Assembly (NCBI GenBank): GCA_900316585.1
Contig: ONDM01000009.1
Span: 1-64,000, forward strand
From: an uncultured Prevotellaceae bacterium
Lineage (GTDB): Bacteria; Bacteroidota; Bacteroidia; Bacteroidales; Bacteroidaceae
Length of the DNA stretch: 64,000 nucleotides
Direction: 5' to 3'
Program-made: the position numbers and the translations under genes
The notes under the pieces: generated by a model
Databases searched by the model: none
The model's input: the letters and a program-made list of their open reading frames with translations, nothing else
What the model was told of the DNA's origin: nothing
In this document: positions 50,314-60,399 of the stretch, piece after piece
How positions within the stretch are numbered: position 1 is the stretch's first letter
Layout: each line of letters opens with the position of its first letter

Positions 50314-51939
50314 TTATTTCAAAGGAGTTAAATGATCCCTTCGCCAATTGAAATAGCTTTCCCAAAGTTCAAGCTGTGGCTTATTAGGAAGTGCTGTTAC
50401 GTGAGCGCCATCACGGAAATACATCACGCTTTCAGTGTCTTTTTGGTAAGTTGGCCAGTAGGGTAATAAATCTCCATTTGGATTGCCGGTTTTAATGAAG
50501 TTGATCCAATACTGGTGAATGATTTTGGTCTCTGCTTCAGAACTTGGATCTTTTGGGCCACCCCAACCTGATGAGTTAAAGGTATAGCTAAGTTCAACAG
50601 CATGCATGGAAAGAAATTTCCGGTCAGTCTGTTGCCCACGGCGGAACATATTAAATTTTTCCTGGTCAAAGAAATACATGTAAACATTCCCTTTGCCTTT
50701 CTTTTCCAAAGTCCGTTGGCTCTGTAGATTGCCCCATGCATAAGTAGGCCATGCAAATGCGGCATCACGGAAGATGTCAGCGTGTGCGTCAAATGCCTCT
50801 TGGTTATTAGTTCCAGGGTACATGGCACGGTATTTAGCCTGCCATTCTGCATCTGGAAAACTTGTTTTCATTTCATATTCATATTGTGCTGGGGTATAGC
50901 CTCCTAAAAATCCTGTGAACATGGAACCTTCATCGGAGTTTGTGCCTATCAGTACATTTACATCGTTGTAATTGCCATTTTGATATTGTTTGTATGCATC
51001 ACTAGAAAGCACATAGTCATCGTACGTTGGCCAAAGTGCACCTCCTGCACTAAATGCAGCAGAGTCATTCATGAACACCTCAGGATCCATCTTACGTAAA
51101 TCCTTCAGTTTTTTCTTACCTAGCCCTAATCGATTTAGCATGGCTTGACCATAGGCTTCACTTCCGGCTACATTACGCATGGAGTTGTTGTCTATTCTGA
51201 CGTTATCTACAGGGACCATACTTCCCCCACTTTCAGAAATAGCTCCACGGAATAGTCCTTTAGCTAAAGGACTTTGACAAAGCATTGCTACCGAGATACC
51301 ACCTGCACTTTCACCCATGATCGTTACCTTTTCAGGGTCACCACCAAAGGCAGCGATATTATCGTGTATCCATTGTAGAGCCATAATTTGATCCATCAAA
51401 CCATAATTGCCACTTATGGCACGACCTGTTTCTTTTTCACTTTCTTGTGTCAAAGCTGGCAAAGAGAGAAAACCGAATACATTTGTGCGATATGTGATAG
51501 CTGCATAGACAATGCCGTTCTTTGCAAAACTTGTACCATTTTGGCTCCATGATTCACCTGTGGAAAAACCTCCACCATGAATCCAAACTAAGACAGGCAA
51601 TTTCTCATCTTTATTTTTGGCAGGTGTTAGGATATTCAGATATAGGCAGTCTTCACTTATTCCAGGTTGTCCAGGGCGGGTAGGGCCTTGTGTCTGTTGA
51701 TAAGGCTTAGCCTTAAATTCTTTGGCCTGATAAACACCTTCCCATGAAGAAGCAGGTACAGGTGCTTTCCAGCGTAAGTCGCCTACTGGTGGCTGTGCAA
51801 ATGGAATTCCCTTAAAGTAACCCATACCCTGTTCTGCGACACCTTCCACTTCACCCTGGGCAACAGTGGTGTGTGTCATTTGTGCTGAAGCTTGTAAAGC
51901 CAGCATGCTGCATAATGCTAATGCGTAGAATTTTTTCAT
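50314..51939 (-). CDS. secreted carboxylesterase, type B family
   Basis: This 541-aa type-B carboxylesterase has a signal peptide (LQASAQ), the family entry motif GYFKGIPFAQPPVGDLRWKA, EDCLYLNI, the oxyanion-hole HGGGFSTGE, the nucleophile elbow TIMGESAGGISVAM, and further GTNSDEGSMF (probable acidic residue). The catalytic His is likely in SMHAVELSYTF. It starts the downstream block (esterase, rhamnosidase, esterase), with a promoter just upstream (51975-52005). It probably removes ester groups (acetyl or aryl) from a plant glycan or glycoside before rhamnose release (inference). A 20-nt gap separates it from the rhamnosidase. Confidence 0.9.
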   Translation of the reverse strand: MKKFYALALCSMLALQASAQMTHTTVAQGEVEGVAEQGMGYFKGIPFAQPPVGDLRWKAPVPASSWEGVYQAKEFKAKPYQQTQGPTRPGQPGISEDCLYLNILTPAKNKDEKLPVLVWIHGGGFSTGESWSQNGTSFAKNGIVYAAITYRTNVFGFLSLPALTQESEKETGRAISGNYGLMDQIMALQWIHDNIAAFGGDPEKVTIMGESAGGISVAMLCQSPLAKGLFRGAISESGGSMVPVDNVRIDNNSMRNVAGSEAYGQAMLNRLGLGKKKLKDLRKMDPEVFMNDSAAFSAGGALWPTYDDYVLSSDAYKQYQNGNYNDVNVLIGTNSDEGSMFTGFLGGYTPAQYEYEMKTSFPDAEWQAKYRAMYPGTNNQEAFDAHADIFRDAAFAWPTYAWGNLQSQRTLEKKGKGNVYMYFFDQEKFNMFRRGQQTDRKFLSMHAVELSYTFNSSGWGGPKDPSSEAETKIIHQYWINFIKTGNPNGDLLPYWPTYQKDTESVMYFRDGAHVTALPNKPQLELWESYFNWRRDHLTPLK

Positions 51940-51974
51940 TTTTTCCCTTTTTTATTCTGTTCTCAACTATGTTG

Positions 51975-52005
51975 CAAAATTACATATCTAATATGTTATA
52001 TACAA
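51975..52005 (-). promoter_or_regulatory. promoter of the esterase-rhamnosidase-esterase block
   Basis: TTG (52003-52005) and TAATTTTG (51975-51982) on the minus strand, 20 nt apart, fit the Bacteroides consensus. The block is thus separately transcribed from susCD. Confidence 0.65.
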
Positions 52006-52307
52006 GGAATAGTAATTCAATAATAATTAATTTAGTAAGTAAAAATTATCACAAATAGATGAAAATTAGCAATTTATATCGAATTTGTAGTAAACAGAAT
52101 TGGCGGGTTTCATCATTACTGAAAACATGAAATAGGGCACCTTACGGCAGCCTCTTTTTTCTATTTCTTAAATCTTTACTTCTAAATCGTTAAAAGGAAC
52201 CATGATTCCATATATCCAAAGAGAAGGCGTGTTTCTACTTTAGTATAGATAATAATGTCTCGTCCTTTTTTTGTAAAACTATCCATTTATTTATCTGGAA
52301 TATGGAT
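52006..52307. other. AT-rich intergenic region between the esterase block and susD
   Basis: About 300 nt without a convincing ORF. It contains TCTTTACTTCTAAATCGTT-type AT-rich sequence and no clear repeat. It may carry regulator sites for the esterase promoter; none was recognised. Confidence 0.4.
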
Positions 52308-52361
52308 AATAAAAAATAAAAATTCCTCCTTCTCCAAAAATTTTATGGAGAAGGAGGAATT
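52308..52361 (-). terminator. strong terminator after susD
   Basis: A perfect 16-bp stem (52321-52336 with 52346-52361, core CCTCCTTCTCC) with a 9-nt loop, followed on the minus strand by a T-rich tract (52308-52320). It begins 18 nt after the susD stop codon. Confidence 0.9.
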
Positions 52362-52378
52362 CTGACAGTTTATCTTAC

Positions 52379-54229
52379 TTATTTCCAACCTGGATTCTGC
52401 TCAATAGTAGCACCCGTATTCAGATTAATCACTGTTGTAGGAATTGGGAATAAGGTCCAAGCAGGGGTACCAGCACTCTTAACACCCAAATCATTAGCTA
52501 GCATAGTATAGTTAGTCAATTGATATTTCATATCTTCATTGGTCCCCTTAGAGCTATCCCAACGAAGCAAAGTAGGCCAACGATGCTCTTCCCATGCCAA
52601 CTCACGAGCACGCTCATCCAAAATATCACGTAAGGTCAAAGTAGAATATAGATAAGAGGCATTAGCACGCTTACGCAAAACATTTATAGTTTCAACGGCA
52701 TTGTCCATATCACCATTACGCAGGTAGGCTTCTGCCAGCAACAAGTAAGTTTCACCGGTACGAGCCATATACCAACCACGTCCATACTGGTTAACATAAG
52801 GACCTCCAAATGATGAATGATGAGAATCCCAGCCCCAGCCATCGGCCATACTAATCTTAGCACAAGTACGCATACAAGCTGCTGGGTCTTGCAACATATC
52901 AGGAGTTACGATTTGTCCCTTCATTGGGCTATTAGGATCAGTAACAACCAAGTGAGTACGATTCAATTCAGAGTTACGGATATCATCAGCAAACTTTCCT
53001 TCCCATACTACTTCATCAGAGTAATCAGTTGAGCCTACAATACCCCAGGTATTACCACCTAAATAGGCGCATTTGTTACCTCCATGCTGCTCGCTGTCAA
53101 ACCAAGGGCCCTGTGAATTAGGGTTCTTTGAACGATAAGCCTCTGACCAGTATTGGCTTCCAAAACCAGCATAGCAAGTAATACCCAAAGGATAAACTAA
53201 ACCACCATTTACGGAATAGTTATCATAGGTAGGAGTTTGTGCCACTAATAACGCCTCGGTATTTCCTTGGCTGCGATTATAGTTCCCAATCTGGAACAGG
53301 TCATAGAATACATCGCCATCTGGTTTATAATTAGCTACCTTCTGACTGTAATCAAATGGGTTGAAACCAGAACCATTTTCAGGTTTATTGTCTGCTGGAT
53401 TAGCACGAACACCGAAACGTTCTGTCATCAAAGGATGCATCTGGATGGTTTGTTTGGCTGCATCGATAGCTTTCTGGAAATAGGATTTATCGCCAATTTC
53501 TGTACCCAAAGCTATATAAGCTTCAGCCAGATAATGATTCACTGCACCTTTAGCAACGCGGCCATCTTGCTGTGGATATTCTGGAAGACCGTTCAATGCT
53601 GTTTCCAAATTCTCAATAGCAAAGCGATAGGTCTCTTCACGGGTAGAACGTGTATAGTCGAATTTCAGTTCTTCTGAATACTCTGGGACAATTGGTACAC
53701 CACCATAGCACTCAGCCAGACGTAAGTATGCCCAGCCAAGGAAGAAGTTTGCCTGAGCAAGAATTGTGTTCTTCTCTGACTCCGAACTCCAGTTCACCTG
53801 AGTTGCGCCATAACGTGCCATGTTTGCCTGTGCTGCCAACTCGTACAAATCGTTCCACAAGTCATTAAAATCTGCGTAATCTGGATTCAAAGCCTGGAAG
53901 TCACTCAAACCGCCTAATATATGGTCAAGTCTACCATCACCACCCATGGTGTCCGCACCCTGACCGCCAAGAACATTACACCGGCGGTAACCGTAAGTAG
54001 GGTCAAATATATCCAGGAAGAAGTTATCCCAACCGTGCAACTTACTGAACGTATAATATGCACGGGAAATAGTAGCATCTACCTGACTACTCTTCTCAAA
54101 AGCGTTATCTACCGTGTAGATGGTCTTTGGATCCTCTTTCAAGAATTCATCATCATTACAGCCAACCAGTGTTGAAGCTGCAACTAAACTCATTAATAGA
54201 TATTTATAATTTTTCATAATGTATTTCAT
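52379..54229 (-). CDS. SusD/RagB family nutrient-binding lipoprotein
   Basis: This 616-aa surface lipoprotein (lipobox STLVGC, then NDDEFL) is the SusD partner of the TonB-linked transporter upstream. It shows the typical mimic-SusD N-terminus (EDPKTIYTVDNAFEKSSQVDATISRAYYTFSK in part), TPR-like helices (WNDLYELAAQANM, ANFFLGWAYLRLAECYGGVPIV), and the C-terminal ILDERARELAWEEHRWPTLLRW and LFPIP end region. It binds oligosaccharide at the cell surface and forms the lid over SusC. ATG 54229 is used; ATG 54217 (MKNYKYLLMS) is an equal start. It follows susC by 20 nt and ends at a strong terminator. Confidence 0.93.
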   Translation of the reverse strand: MKYIMKNYKYLLMSLVAASTLVGCNDDEFLKEDPKTIYTVDNAFEKSSQVDATISRAYYTFSKLHGWDNFFLDIFDPTYGYRRCNVLGGQGADTMGGDGRLDHILGGLSDFQALNPDYADFNDLWNDLYELAAQANMARYGATQVNWSSESEKNTILAQANFFLGWAYLRLAECYGGVPIVPEYSEELKFDYTRSTREETYRFAIENLETALNGLPEYPQQDGRVAKGAVNHYLAEAYIALGTEIGDKSYFQKAIDAAKQTIQMHPLMTERFGVRANPADNKPENGSGFNPFDYSQKVANYKPDGDVFYDLFQIGNYNRSQGNTEALLVAQTPTYDNYSVNGGLVYPLGITCYAGFGSQYWSEAYRSKNPNSQGPWFDSEQHGGNKCAYLGGNTWGIVGSTDYSDEVVWEGKFADDIRNSELNRTHLVVTDPNSPMKGQIVTPDMLQDPAACMRTCAKISMADGWGWDSHHSSFGGPYVNQYGRGWYMARTGETYLLLAEAYLRNGDMDNAVETINVLRKRANASYLYSTLTLRDILDERARELAWEEHRWPTLLRWDSSKGTNEDMKYQLTNYTMLANDLGVKSAGTPAWTLFPIPTTVINLNTGATIEQNPGWK

Positions 54230-54249
54230 TTTAAGCTTACAACAAATGA

Positions 54250-57200
54250 TTAGAAACGGACATTTACGCCAAATGTATAAGTGCGAGCCAACTGCTGAGC
54301 ACGGCTACTGCGTACTTCCGGGTCGGAGAAGTCCCAACCTGGAGCAAAGCAGAGCAAGTTTGAACCAGATACATAAACCTGAAGGCCTGCAATACCTACC
54401 TTCTTCATCCAAGACTGCTTAAAGTTGTAAGATAAGTTCACATCCTGCAAACGTACAAATCCGTAATTCTGAAGAGCAATAAAGTCACTGTTAGTTACGT
54501 CATAACCTGGGCGCAGGTAGGTATTTGACCGGTTCTCTGGAGTCCAATAAGGGTGATCATTGGTGTTCAAATAGTCCATACTGCCATCTTGAGATCCATA
54601 AGCAAAGTTGTTTTGAGCCTTACCGTACATACCACCACTAAATACACCGTTCAACATGAAATACAATGACCAGTTCTTATATATCAGAGTATTTGACAAA
54701 CTCATGCGGAAAGATTCCTTAGCATAACCCAGTATAGTCTTATCTGCAGGGCTGATCTTGCCATCCTCGCTACCGTCTATGTTGGCATACATAGGATCAC
54801 CAGGACGTGCACCATTAGCCTGCATGTAGTTAGTGTCAGATTCCTGTACTACGCCAATCCACTTGTAGCCATAAATGGCACCCAGAGACTTGTTCAAGAA
54901 CAACTGATTCTGGATATCATCCTTGCCATCGCCATATAGTTCCTTCAGTTTGTTTCGGTTGATGGTGAATTGCAAGCCAGAAGTCCACATGAAATCCTTA
55001 GTTTTGATGTTAGTTGTGTTTACACTCGCTTCGATACCCCAGTTGTCTACACGGCCCATGGTTGAGGACTGGTTACGGATACCAGCACCCATAGGCAAAA
55101 TTGTACGGTTAAAGATTTGATCTGTAGTACTTGCGTTATAAGCATCAACTTCAAAATGAATACGATTCTTTAACAAGTCTGTTTCCAGACCATAGTTCCA
55201 TGATGTGGTAGTCTCCCAACCCAGCATTGGATTACCCAAGGTACTGAGTGACTGTGAGAAATATGCGATGTTGTCAAAGTAATAGACATAACCACCGGCC
55301 TTACCTACATTCATTCTGGACAGAGTACCATAAGGTTGGATAGACTGGTTACCATTCTTACCCCAAGACAGCTTAAGTTTAGTATTTGTAGCCCAAGGCA
55401 CTGCTTTCTTGAAGAATTCCTCATTAGAAATAACCCAAGCCACACCTACAGCAGGAAAGACACCCCATTTCTTGTCACTACCGAATACAGAGCTACCATC
55501 ACGACGAACAGAAGCATTGAAATGGTAAGTATCACGATAGGAATAGTTGATACGACCTAAGTAACCTACATTATTATGCAACGTATAGTTTATGGTTGTA
55601 ATTTCCTGAGTCTTTGCATTATTCAGACCATAGAAACCTAATGTAGTATTACCCAGTCCGGCGAAGTCCAAACCAGTCATGGTTGTTCCCTCCTGTTTGT
55701 CAGAGTCGCGGGTATAAACTAAAGTAGCGCTGACAAAATGAGGACCAAATTCACGGGTGTAAGTTAAGATATTATCTAAAACGTATGAGGTATTATTGGT
55801 ATCTGTTATATAGCCATTTGCCTGAGACAGGTAACGGTCAGTAACTGTAGAAGAATAATCCTCGCCGTCGGTAGCCTGAATCAAATTCAATTCATGCTGG
55901 AAATAACGTAATTTAGAATTTCTTACGGTATAGCTACCAGTCATTTTATAGCTCAAGCCTTCAATCCAAGGCAGCTTGATTTCAATTTCGCCTCCCATGG
56001 TGATAGCATGGTTACGATTCTCGCGGTCAACACCATTTTCAGAGCTCCACAGTGGGTTTGTCTGGTTGGTATCTGTTCCACCAATCAAATACTTACGCAT
56101 AGTCTTGCCATCAGACAAATAAGGCTCACCCCATGGAGAGTACATACGGCCAACAGAAGGGGTTACGCCATCGTTCTTGTAAGTAGAGAAGTTGAAGTTC
56201 AATCCTGCTTTGATATACTTATTGATCTTGGAATTAACACGAGCATTCACGGTTTCGCGTATATAATCGTTATGCTTGATGAAATTCTTATTGTCCAGGT
56301 GGGAAACACCTACTAGATAGTCCATGTTCTCTGTTGCACCAGAGATATTTAAGGAATAATTCTGGCGAAGACCTGTACGAGTAGCATAATCAAACCAATC
56401 TGTCCATTCACCCTTATCGTAGTTGGCACGTTCCAAGTTGCTCATCCAAGATACGTCATTTGGTTCACGACCTTGCTGGGCATTATAACGTTCTATGTAC
56501 TCATAGCCATCGCGCAAATCAGGCTTATAGTTTGGAGTAAGAACTGCTAATGAGCCCTTGAAGTTAATGATTGGTTTACCCAAGTTACCCTTCTTCGTAG
56601 TAATCATGATTACACCATTTGCAGCCTGTGAACCATAGGCAGCCAATGAAGTAGCATCCTTCAAAACACTCATTGACTCAACATTGGCAGGATCAATATC
56701 ATTGATTGAACCCTTAAAAATCACGCCATCCACAACCAACAATGGCTGGCTGCTACCACTGATTGACTTCTGTCCACGGATTTGGATGGTTGGCTCTTGA
56801 CCGGCAAAACCTGTCTGGCTCATCTGCAAACCTGGAGAAACACCGCGTAACATATCCAATGCATTGTTTGGAGCTGTCATAGAGATACCACCTTCAGAAA
56901 CCTTTACGGTAGCCACAGAACCCGTAAAGTTCTTACGCTTGGTTACACCATATCCTACCACCACAACTTCTTCCAACGTCTCATTATCTTCTTGAAGAGT
57001 GATTTTCATGTCTCTAGTAGCTTTAGCAACTTGAGTTACATAACCGATGTAAGAGAAATTCAATTCTGCTCCCAACTGTTTTACTGAGAGAGTGAAATTT
57101 CCGTCAAAATCAGTTACGGTACCATTGGTTGTCCCGACTTCAAGAATATTAGCACCGATGATAGGTTCACCGGAAGGATCAACTACTACGCCCTTAACAG

Positions 57201-57288
57201 TTACCTGTCCCCAGAGAGTAGCAGAAGAACCAAGCAACATCATACAAACCAGTATGATATGCTTTAGAAATAGATTCCGTTTGTTCAT
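54250..57288 (-). CDS. SusC/RagA family TonB-linked outer-membrane transporter
   Basis: This 1012-aa importer of glycan fragments has a signal peptide, the SusC-type carboxypeptidase-like domain (VTVKGVVVDPSGEPIIGANI, DGNFTLSV), and a TonB box region (LEEVVVVGYGVTKRKNFTGSVA). The plug has IQIRGQKSISGSSQPLLVVDG and MSVLKDATSLAAYGSQAANGVIMITTKKG, and the barrel ends RTYTFGVNVRF. The GYG-V-T-K pattern and ANGVI motif separate SusC from siderophore receptors such as the one at 34094. Its gene follows the GH30-like lipoprotein gene by 27 nt and precedes susD. Confidence 0.95.
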   Translation of the reverse strand: MNKRNLFLKHIILVCMMLLGSSATLWGQVTVKGVVVDPSGEPIIGANILEVGTTNGTVTDFDGNFTLSVKQLGAELNFSYIGYVTQVAKATRDMKITLQEDNETLEEVVVVGYGVTKRKNFTGSVATVKVSEGGISMTAPNNALDMLRGVSPGLQMSQTGFAGQEPTIQIRGQKSISGSSQPLLVVDGVIFKGSINDIDPANVESMSVLKDATSLAAYGSQAANGVIMITTKKGNLGKPIINFKGSLAVLTPNYKPDLRDGYEYIERYNAQQGREPNDVSWMSNLERANYDKGEWTDWFDYATRTGLRQNYSLNISGATENMDYLVGVSHLDNKNFIKHNDYIRETVNARVNSKINKYIKAGLNFNFSTYKNDGVTPSVGRMYSPWGEPYLSDGKTMRKYLIGGTDTNQTNPLWSSENGVDRENRNHAITMGGEIEIKLPWIEGLSYKMTGSYTVRNSKLRYFQHELNLIQATDGEDYSSTVTDRYLSQANGYITDTNNTSYVLDNILTYTREFGPHFVSATLVYTRDSDKQEGTTMTGLDFAGLGNTTLGFYGLNNAKTQEITTINYTLHNNVGYLGRINYSYRDTYHFNASVRRDGSSVFGSDKKWGVFPAVGVAWVISNEEFFKKAVPWATNTKLKLSWGKNGNQSIQPYGTLSRMNVGKAGGYVYYFDNIAYFSQSLSTLGNPMLGWETTTSWNYGLETDLLKNRIHFEVDAYNASTTDQIFNRTILPMGAGIRNQSSTMGRVDNWGIEASVNTTNIKTKDFMWTSGLQFTINRNKLKELYGDGKDDIQNQLFLNKSLGAIYGYKWIGVVQESDTNYMQANGARPGDPMYANIDGSEDGKISPADKTILGYAKESFRMSLSNTLIYKNWSLYFMLNGVFSGGMYGKAQNNFAYGSQDGSMDYLNTNDHPYWTPENRSNTYLRPGYDVTNSDFIALQNYGFVRLQDVNLSYNFKQSWMKKVGIAGLQVYVSGSNLLCFAPGWDFSDPEVRSSRAQQLARTYTFGVNVRF

Positions 57289-57315
57289 AATATATGTTTT
57301 AAGTTAGTTAATAAT

Positions 57316-58293
57316 TTATTCGATATTCATACAGAAAGAATTCAAAGATAAAGGCGCAACTTGTATAATACGTTCTACATTGTTTACAGTTATTTTAGCA
57401 GCGCTTACCTTGTTGTCTGGATTCCATATTACAAATAGTATTTTTTCATTCTCAATTTGAAATGCCAGGATATTATTGTTTGTTTCTGTTTTCAGATAAT
57501 TTGAGGTGTGTCCTTCTAAAGGCTGTAAATGTTTAAGTAATTGTTTTTTCCATTGGAAGGATTCAAAACTATCAGTGCGGGTTAAAACTGTTCCTACATG
57601 TGGAAAACCTTTATCTAAAGCACTTTTTAGCATAAACCAAGCATTATCTAGAGCATGACTTGACGAATAGTTTTTATCCATATGGAGATCCTCTTTTCGG
57701 ATGATGCTAATTCCTCTTTCTTCCATTGCTTTTATTAATTTTTCTTTAGCAGGAGTACCCCATTTGCAAGAGTTAGGAAGTAACAAAGTCTTAATAGGGA
57801 TTTGATTCTTATTGTAATTGTCAATGAATTTGGTTAAATATAGCGCAAATGCATTTTGGAATAATTCTTCATTGCTTTGATTGAGGTCTAGCCATGCTGG
57901 GCCATTTGAAGCCAAAACACATATTTCTAAGTTTGGAAATTCTTTTTTCAATTCTGTGGTATAAGGTAGTAAGGTCTGTTTGTCAGGGGCTATAGTAAAA
58001 TACCGCATATCAAAATCACCTTCGACATCATCATAAAGTCCGTTTCTCATGTCCAGCAATACACTCATGCCTGAGAACTGCTGTGCAAGTTGTGCATGCT
58101 GAACATGAAACGAACCCAAACCAAAATCTATTATAACCTTATAAAAACCATTATCGACAGTATCTGCAAAATCAACTTCTTCCCAAAGGGTATCTGCTGT
58201 AGTACGGTAACCCTTTAAAGAATTATTATTTGAAGTGCAAGCTGTGAGACTAGCAATCAAAACAATGATGAAAAGAGGTCGAATTTGCCACAT
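57316..58293 (-). CDS. GH30-like lipoprotein with degenerate active site
   Basis: This 325-aa lipoprotein (lipobox SLTAC) matches the GH30 barrel layout in part: GMSVLLDMRNGLYDDVEGDFDMRYF corresponds to the GH30 strand region, FTIAPDKQTLLPYTTELKK and FPNLEICVLASNGPAWLDLN to the family's FSIxxDxxxxIP and PDLKIxASPWSPPAW, and the end (FVIWNPDNKVSAAKITVNN, VAPLSLNSF) to the GH30 beta domain. The acid/base NEP motif is replaced by LLPNSCKW and no nucleophile Glu was found, so it is likely a sugar-binding relative rather than an enzyme. It is the first gene of the susCD operon; ATG 58293 is chosen because the TTG at 58317 lies in the -7 box. I recognise the family only at moderate confidence. Confidence 0.6.
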   Translation of the reverse strand: MWQIRPLFIIVLIASLTACTSNNNSLKGYRTTADTLWEEVDFADTVDNGFYKVIIDFGLGSFHVQHAQLAQQFSGMSVLLDMRNGLYDDVEGDFDMRYFTIAPDKQTLLPYTTELKKEFPNLEICVLASNGPAWLDLNQSNEELFQNAFALYLTKFIDNYNKNQIPIKTLLLPNSCKWGTPAKEKLIKAMEERGISIIRKEDLHMDKNYSSSHALDNAWFMLKSALDKGFPHVGTVLTRTDSFESFQWKKQLLKHLQPLEGHTSNYLKTETNNNILAFQIENEKILFVIWNPDNKVSAAKITVNNVERIIQVAPLSLNSFCMNIE

Positions 58294-58314
58294 ATTATTT
58301 ATTATTGACGATGG

Positions 58315-58322
58315 CAAAATTA
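58315..58322 (-). promoter_or_regulatory. -7 element of the lipoprotein-susC-susD operon
   Basis: TAATTTTG on the minus strand. The terminator hairpin of the regulator gene (58334-58362) occupies the -33 region, so terminator and promoter are closely packed. Confidence 0.55.
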
Positions 58323-58329
58323 GACATAA

Positions 58330-58362
58330 AAAAATCCCCTTTACTATGAAGGTAAAAGGGAT
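58330..58362 (-). terminator. terminator after the SusR-like regulator gene
   Basis: ATCCCCTTTAC (58334-58344) pairs with GTAAAAGGGAT (58352-58362), one mismatch, with a T-run on the minus strand. Confidence 0.7.
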
Positions 58363-58440
58363 GTAAGGGTTTATAGTAAGGTCTTTATTCTTTAATGCCC
58401 TTGATTTTCAGTTCTTTAATTGGAAACAGTAGTAAGTAGG

Positions 58441-60198
58441 TTATGATTCCCTTTCTTCCTCGTTGTAGTCCTCTTTTGGAGGATTTTTACCTTTTAATTG
58501 GCGAACTCTGGTAGGGAATTCTAAATCACTCTCGGTAGCACGACTGCGCATTTTCATTCTGGCATTATAAACTGTTTGAGCCGATATTCCAAGAATCTTC
58601 CCAATTTTAACACTGTTATTAATGCCTAGACGCACCAAAGCATATATTCGTAAATCAGTGTTTAATTTTTCTCCTGAACGCAATGTAATGCGTTCGTCCG
58701 GTCTTAACAATCCATTAAATTGATCTACAAAATCAGGGAACAAGTTTAAGAAGACTTCGTCAAAACGTTCCCACAATTCATGAAGTTCTTCGTTTTCACG
58801 TACATCTTTACTAACAGTAAGTCTGATGGCATCATCTATCTGATTTGCTTTTAATTTCCTGTTTATGGTAAGTTTTAACTTATCCATTTTCCCTAAATAA
58901 TCAGAACAAGTGGCAAATAACTGGCCAATGTATTCTTCCTTCAAGAAATTAGCTTCGGTTAATAAAGTGTTCGTTTCACGTAACTCATTCTCCTTATTAG
59001 TTAGTGCAAGATTGTAATTCCGAAGATTTTCTTCACTTGCTGCAAGTTCTTTATTGTTTTTTTCTAGCTGTTTCTGGAGGCCAACTCTTTTTTTGAGGTC
59101 ATAAATAATAGATAAGAATAAAATGGCAGAAATAATGATAAATGTCAAAAGCCCATAGTTTAACCATTTATTTCTGTTATTTTCTTTTTCTAATTGTTCT
59201 GATACTTTATTATGGAAGTCCATGATGGAATTGCTAAAACCAGCACTTCCATTATATGCATATTCAGGGTGATCAGATTGTATCTGTATTGCTGAGTTGA
59301 AAAATCTTGCAGCATACGTATATTCTCCCAGTTCTTTTGCAAGGGCACCAATAGTCGGTAGTTGTGGAAGGTGCCTGCTTAGTTGATTAAATTTAGAAGC
59401 GGTACTTATTGAAAAATATTTGATTTCATTGTGTAAATCATTATTTGCATATGCCATTGTTCCTGTGCAATCGTTTATTCTAGCATACCAGATATTTTCT
59501 GGATCCATTTTTTCTGCATATTTCATGAGTTCAGTTTGAACTTTTTTCTTTTCCTTATTATCTGTTGTGAACCAAACCTTGGCATATAAATGATAGGGTG
59601 ACTCAGAATCAGGCTCCAATCTTATTATAGAATCAGCATAAGCTGTTGCTTTAGGATAAGGGCTCTGCTGTTTATATTTAATAGCATAATTATGCCAATA
59701 GTCTAATTCCTCTAAATAATAATTAAGCTTAGTTTCCTTTTGCATGGAAAAACTTTTAGCTTCATCGAGTTCTCTTCTTGCCTCATCAAGCAAGCCTTCA
59801 GAAGTATAGGTTTGAGCCTTATAAATAAAACATTCAGCTTCCCAGTCTTGTCTTTTTTGCTCTTTGGCTAGGTCTAAGTTTTTTTGAATATAGAACAATG
59901 CAGTGTCTGGCTCAAATTCTATATATGCTTCGGTCAGCATTTTCTGATAGAAATAAATGGCATCGGTACTCTGTGCAGATGCACACTTTTGCTTCAATTC
60001 AGCTACTCTTGCATCGAAAATCTTTCGGTTATGTTCCTTTTGATTTAAGGTGGAATCCAGAATTGCAAAATAGTATAAGTCTTCTTTGGTGGCAGAACTT
60101 GGATTTTGTTGGCAAGAAAAAAGTGTAAAAATGACTATTCCTAAACAAAAAAGGAAATGTGTCTTATAATTGAAAAAGATTAAATCTTTTATATTCAT
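58441..60198 (-). CDS. SusR-like membrane-bound transcriptional regulator (TPR, TM, DUF6377/HTH)
   Basis: This 585-aa protein has an N-terminal membrane segment with a lipobox-like LFSC, a periplasmic TPR-rich sensor (about 40-340), one transmembrane helix (about 347-368), a coiled coil (QKQLEKNNKELAASEENL), and a C-terminal DUF6377-type cytoplasmic domain. That domain holds a helix-turn-helix (ALVRLGINNSVKIGKILG then SAQTVYNARMKMRSRA, about 525-560). SusR of B. thetaiotaomicron has this layout and activates sus genes by sensing sugar in the periplasm. It is adjacent to the lipoprotein-susCD operon and divergent from the GH36 gene, so it probably activates both on a local oligosaccharide. It is transcribed separately, with a near-perfect promoter. 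Confidence 0.86.
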   Translation of the reverse strand: MNIKDLIFFNYKTHFLFCLGIVIFTLFSCQQNPSSATKEDLYYFAILDSTLNQKEHNRKIFDARVAELKQKCASAQSTDAIYFYQKMLTEAYIEFEPDTALFYIQKNLDLAKEQKRQDWEAECFIYKAQTYTSEGLLDEARRELDEAKSFSMQKETKLNYYLEELDYWHNYAIKYKQQSPYPKATAYADSIIRLEPDSESPYHLYAKVWFTTDNKEKKKVQTELMKYAEKMDPENIWYARINDCTGTMAYANNDLHNEIKYFSISTASKFNQLSRHLPQLPTIGALAKELGEYTYAARFFNSAIQIQSDHPEYAYNGSAGFSNSIMDFHNKVSEQLEKENNRNKWLNYGLLTFIIISAILFLSIIYDLKKRVGLQKQLEKNNKELAASEENLRNYNLALTNKENELRETNTLLTEANFLKEEYIGQLFATCSDYLGKMDKLKLTINRKLKANQIDDAIRLTVSKDVRENEELHELWERFDEVFLNLFPDFVDQFNGLLRPDERITLRSGEKLNTDLRIYALVRLGINNSVKIGKILGISAQTVYNARMKMRSRATESDLEFPTRVRQLKGKNPPKEDYNEEERES

Positions 60199-60221
60199 AG
60201 TGCAGATTTAGGTTATTAGTG

Positions 60222-60252
60222 CAAATTTATAAATTTATTTGTTTTTATCAAA
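60222..60252 (-). promoter_or_regulatory. promoter of the SusR-like regulator
   Basis: TTTG (60249-60252), 19 nt, TAAATTTG (60222-60229) on the minus strand: an exact consensus match, suggesting constitutive expression. Confidence 0.78.
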
Positions 60253-60399
60253 AAAAGAAGGAAAAGTTATATTCTTTTATATAAAGCTGCCTATTTGATT
60301 ATGTTATTAGAGGATGGCTTTTCTAGTACTATTTTTGCAGACTTTTCCTTTTCAAGTTCTGAAGTTAAGATAAAATTATGGAGAATAGAATGTTTATTT

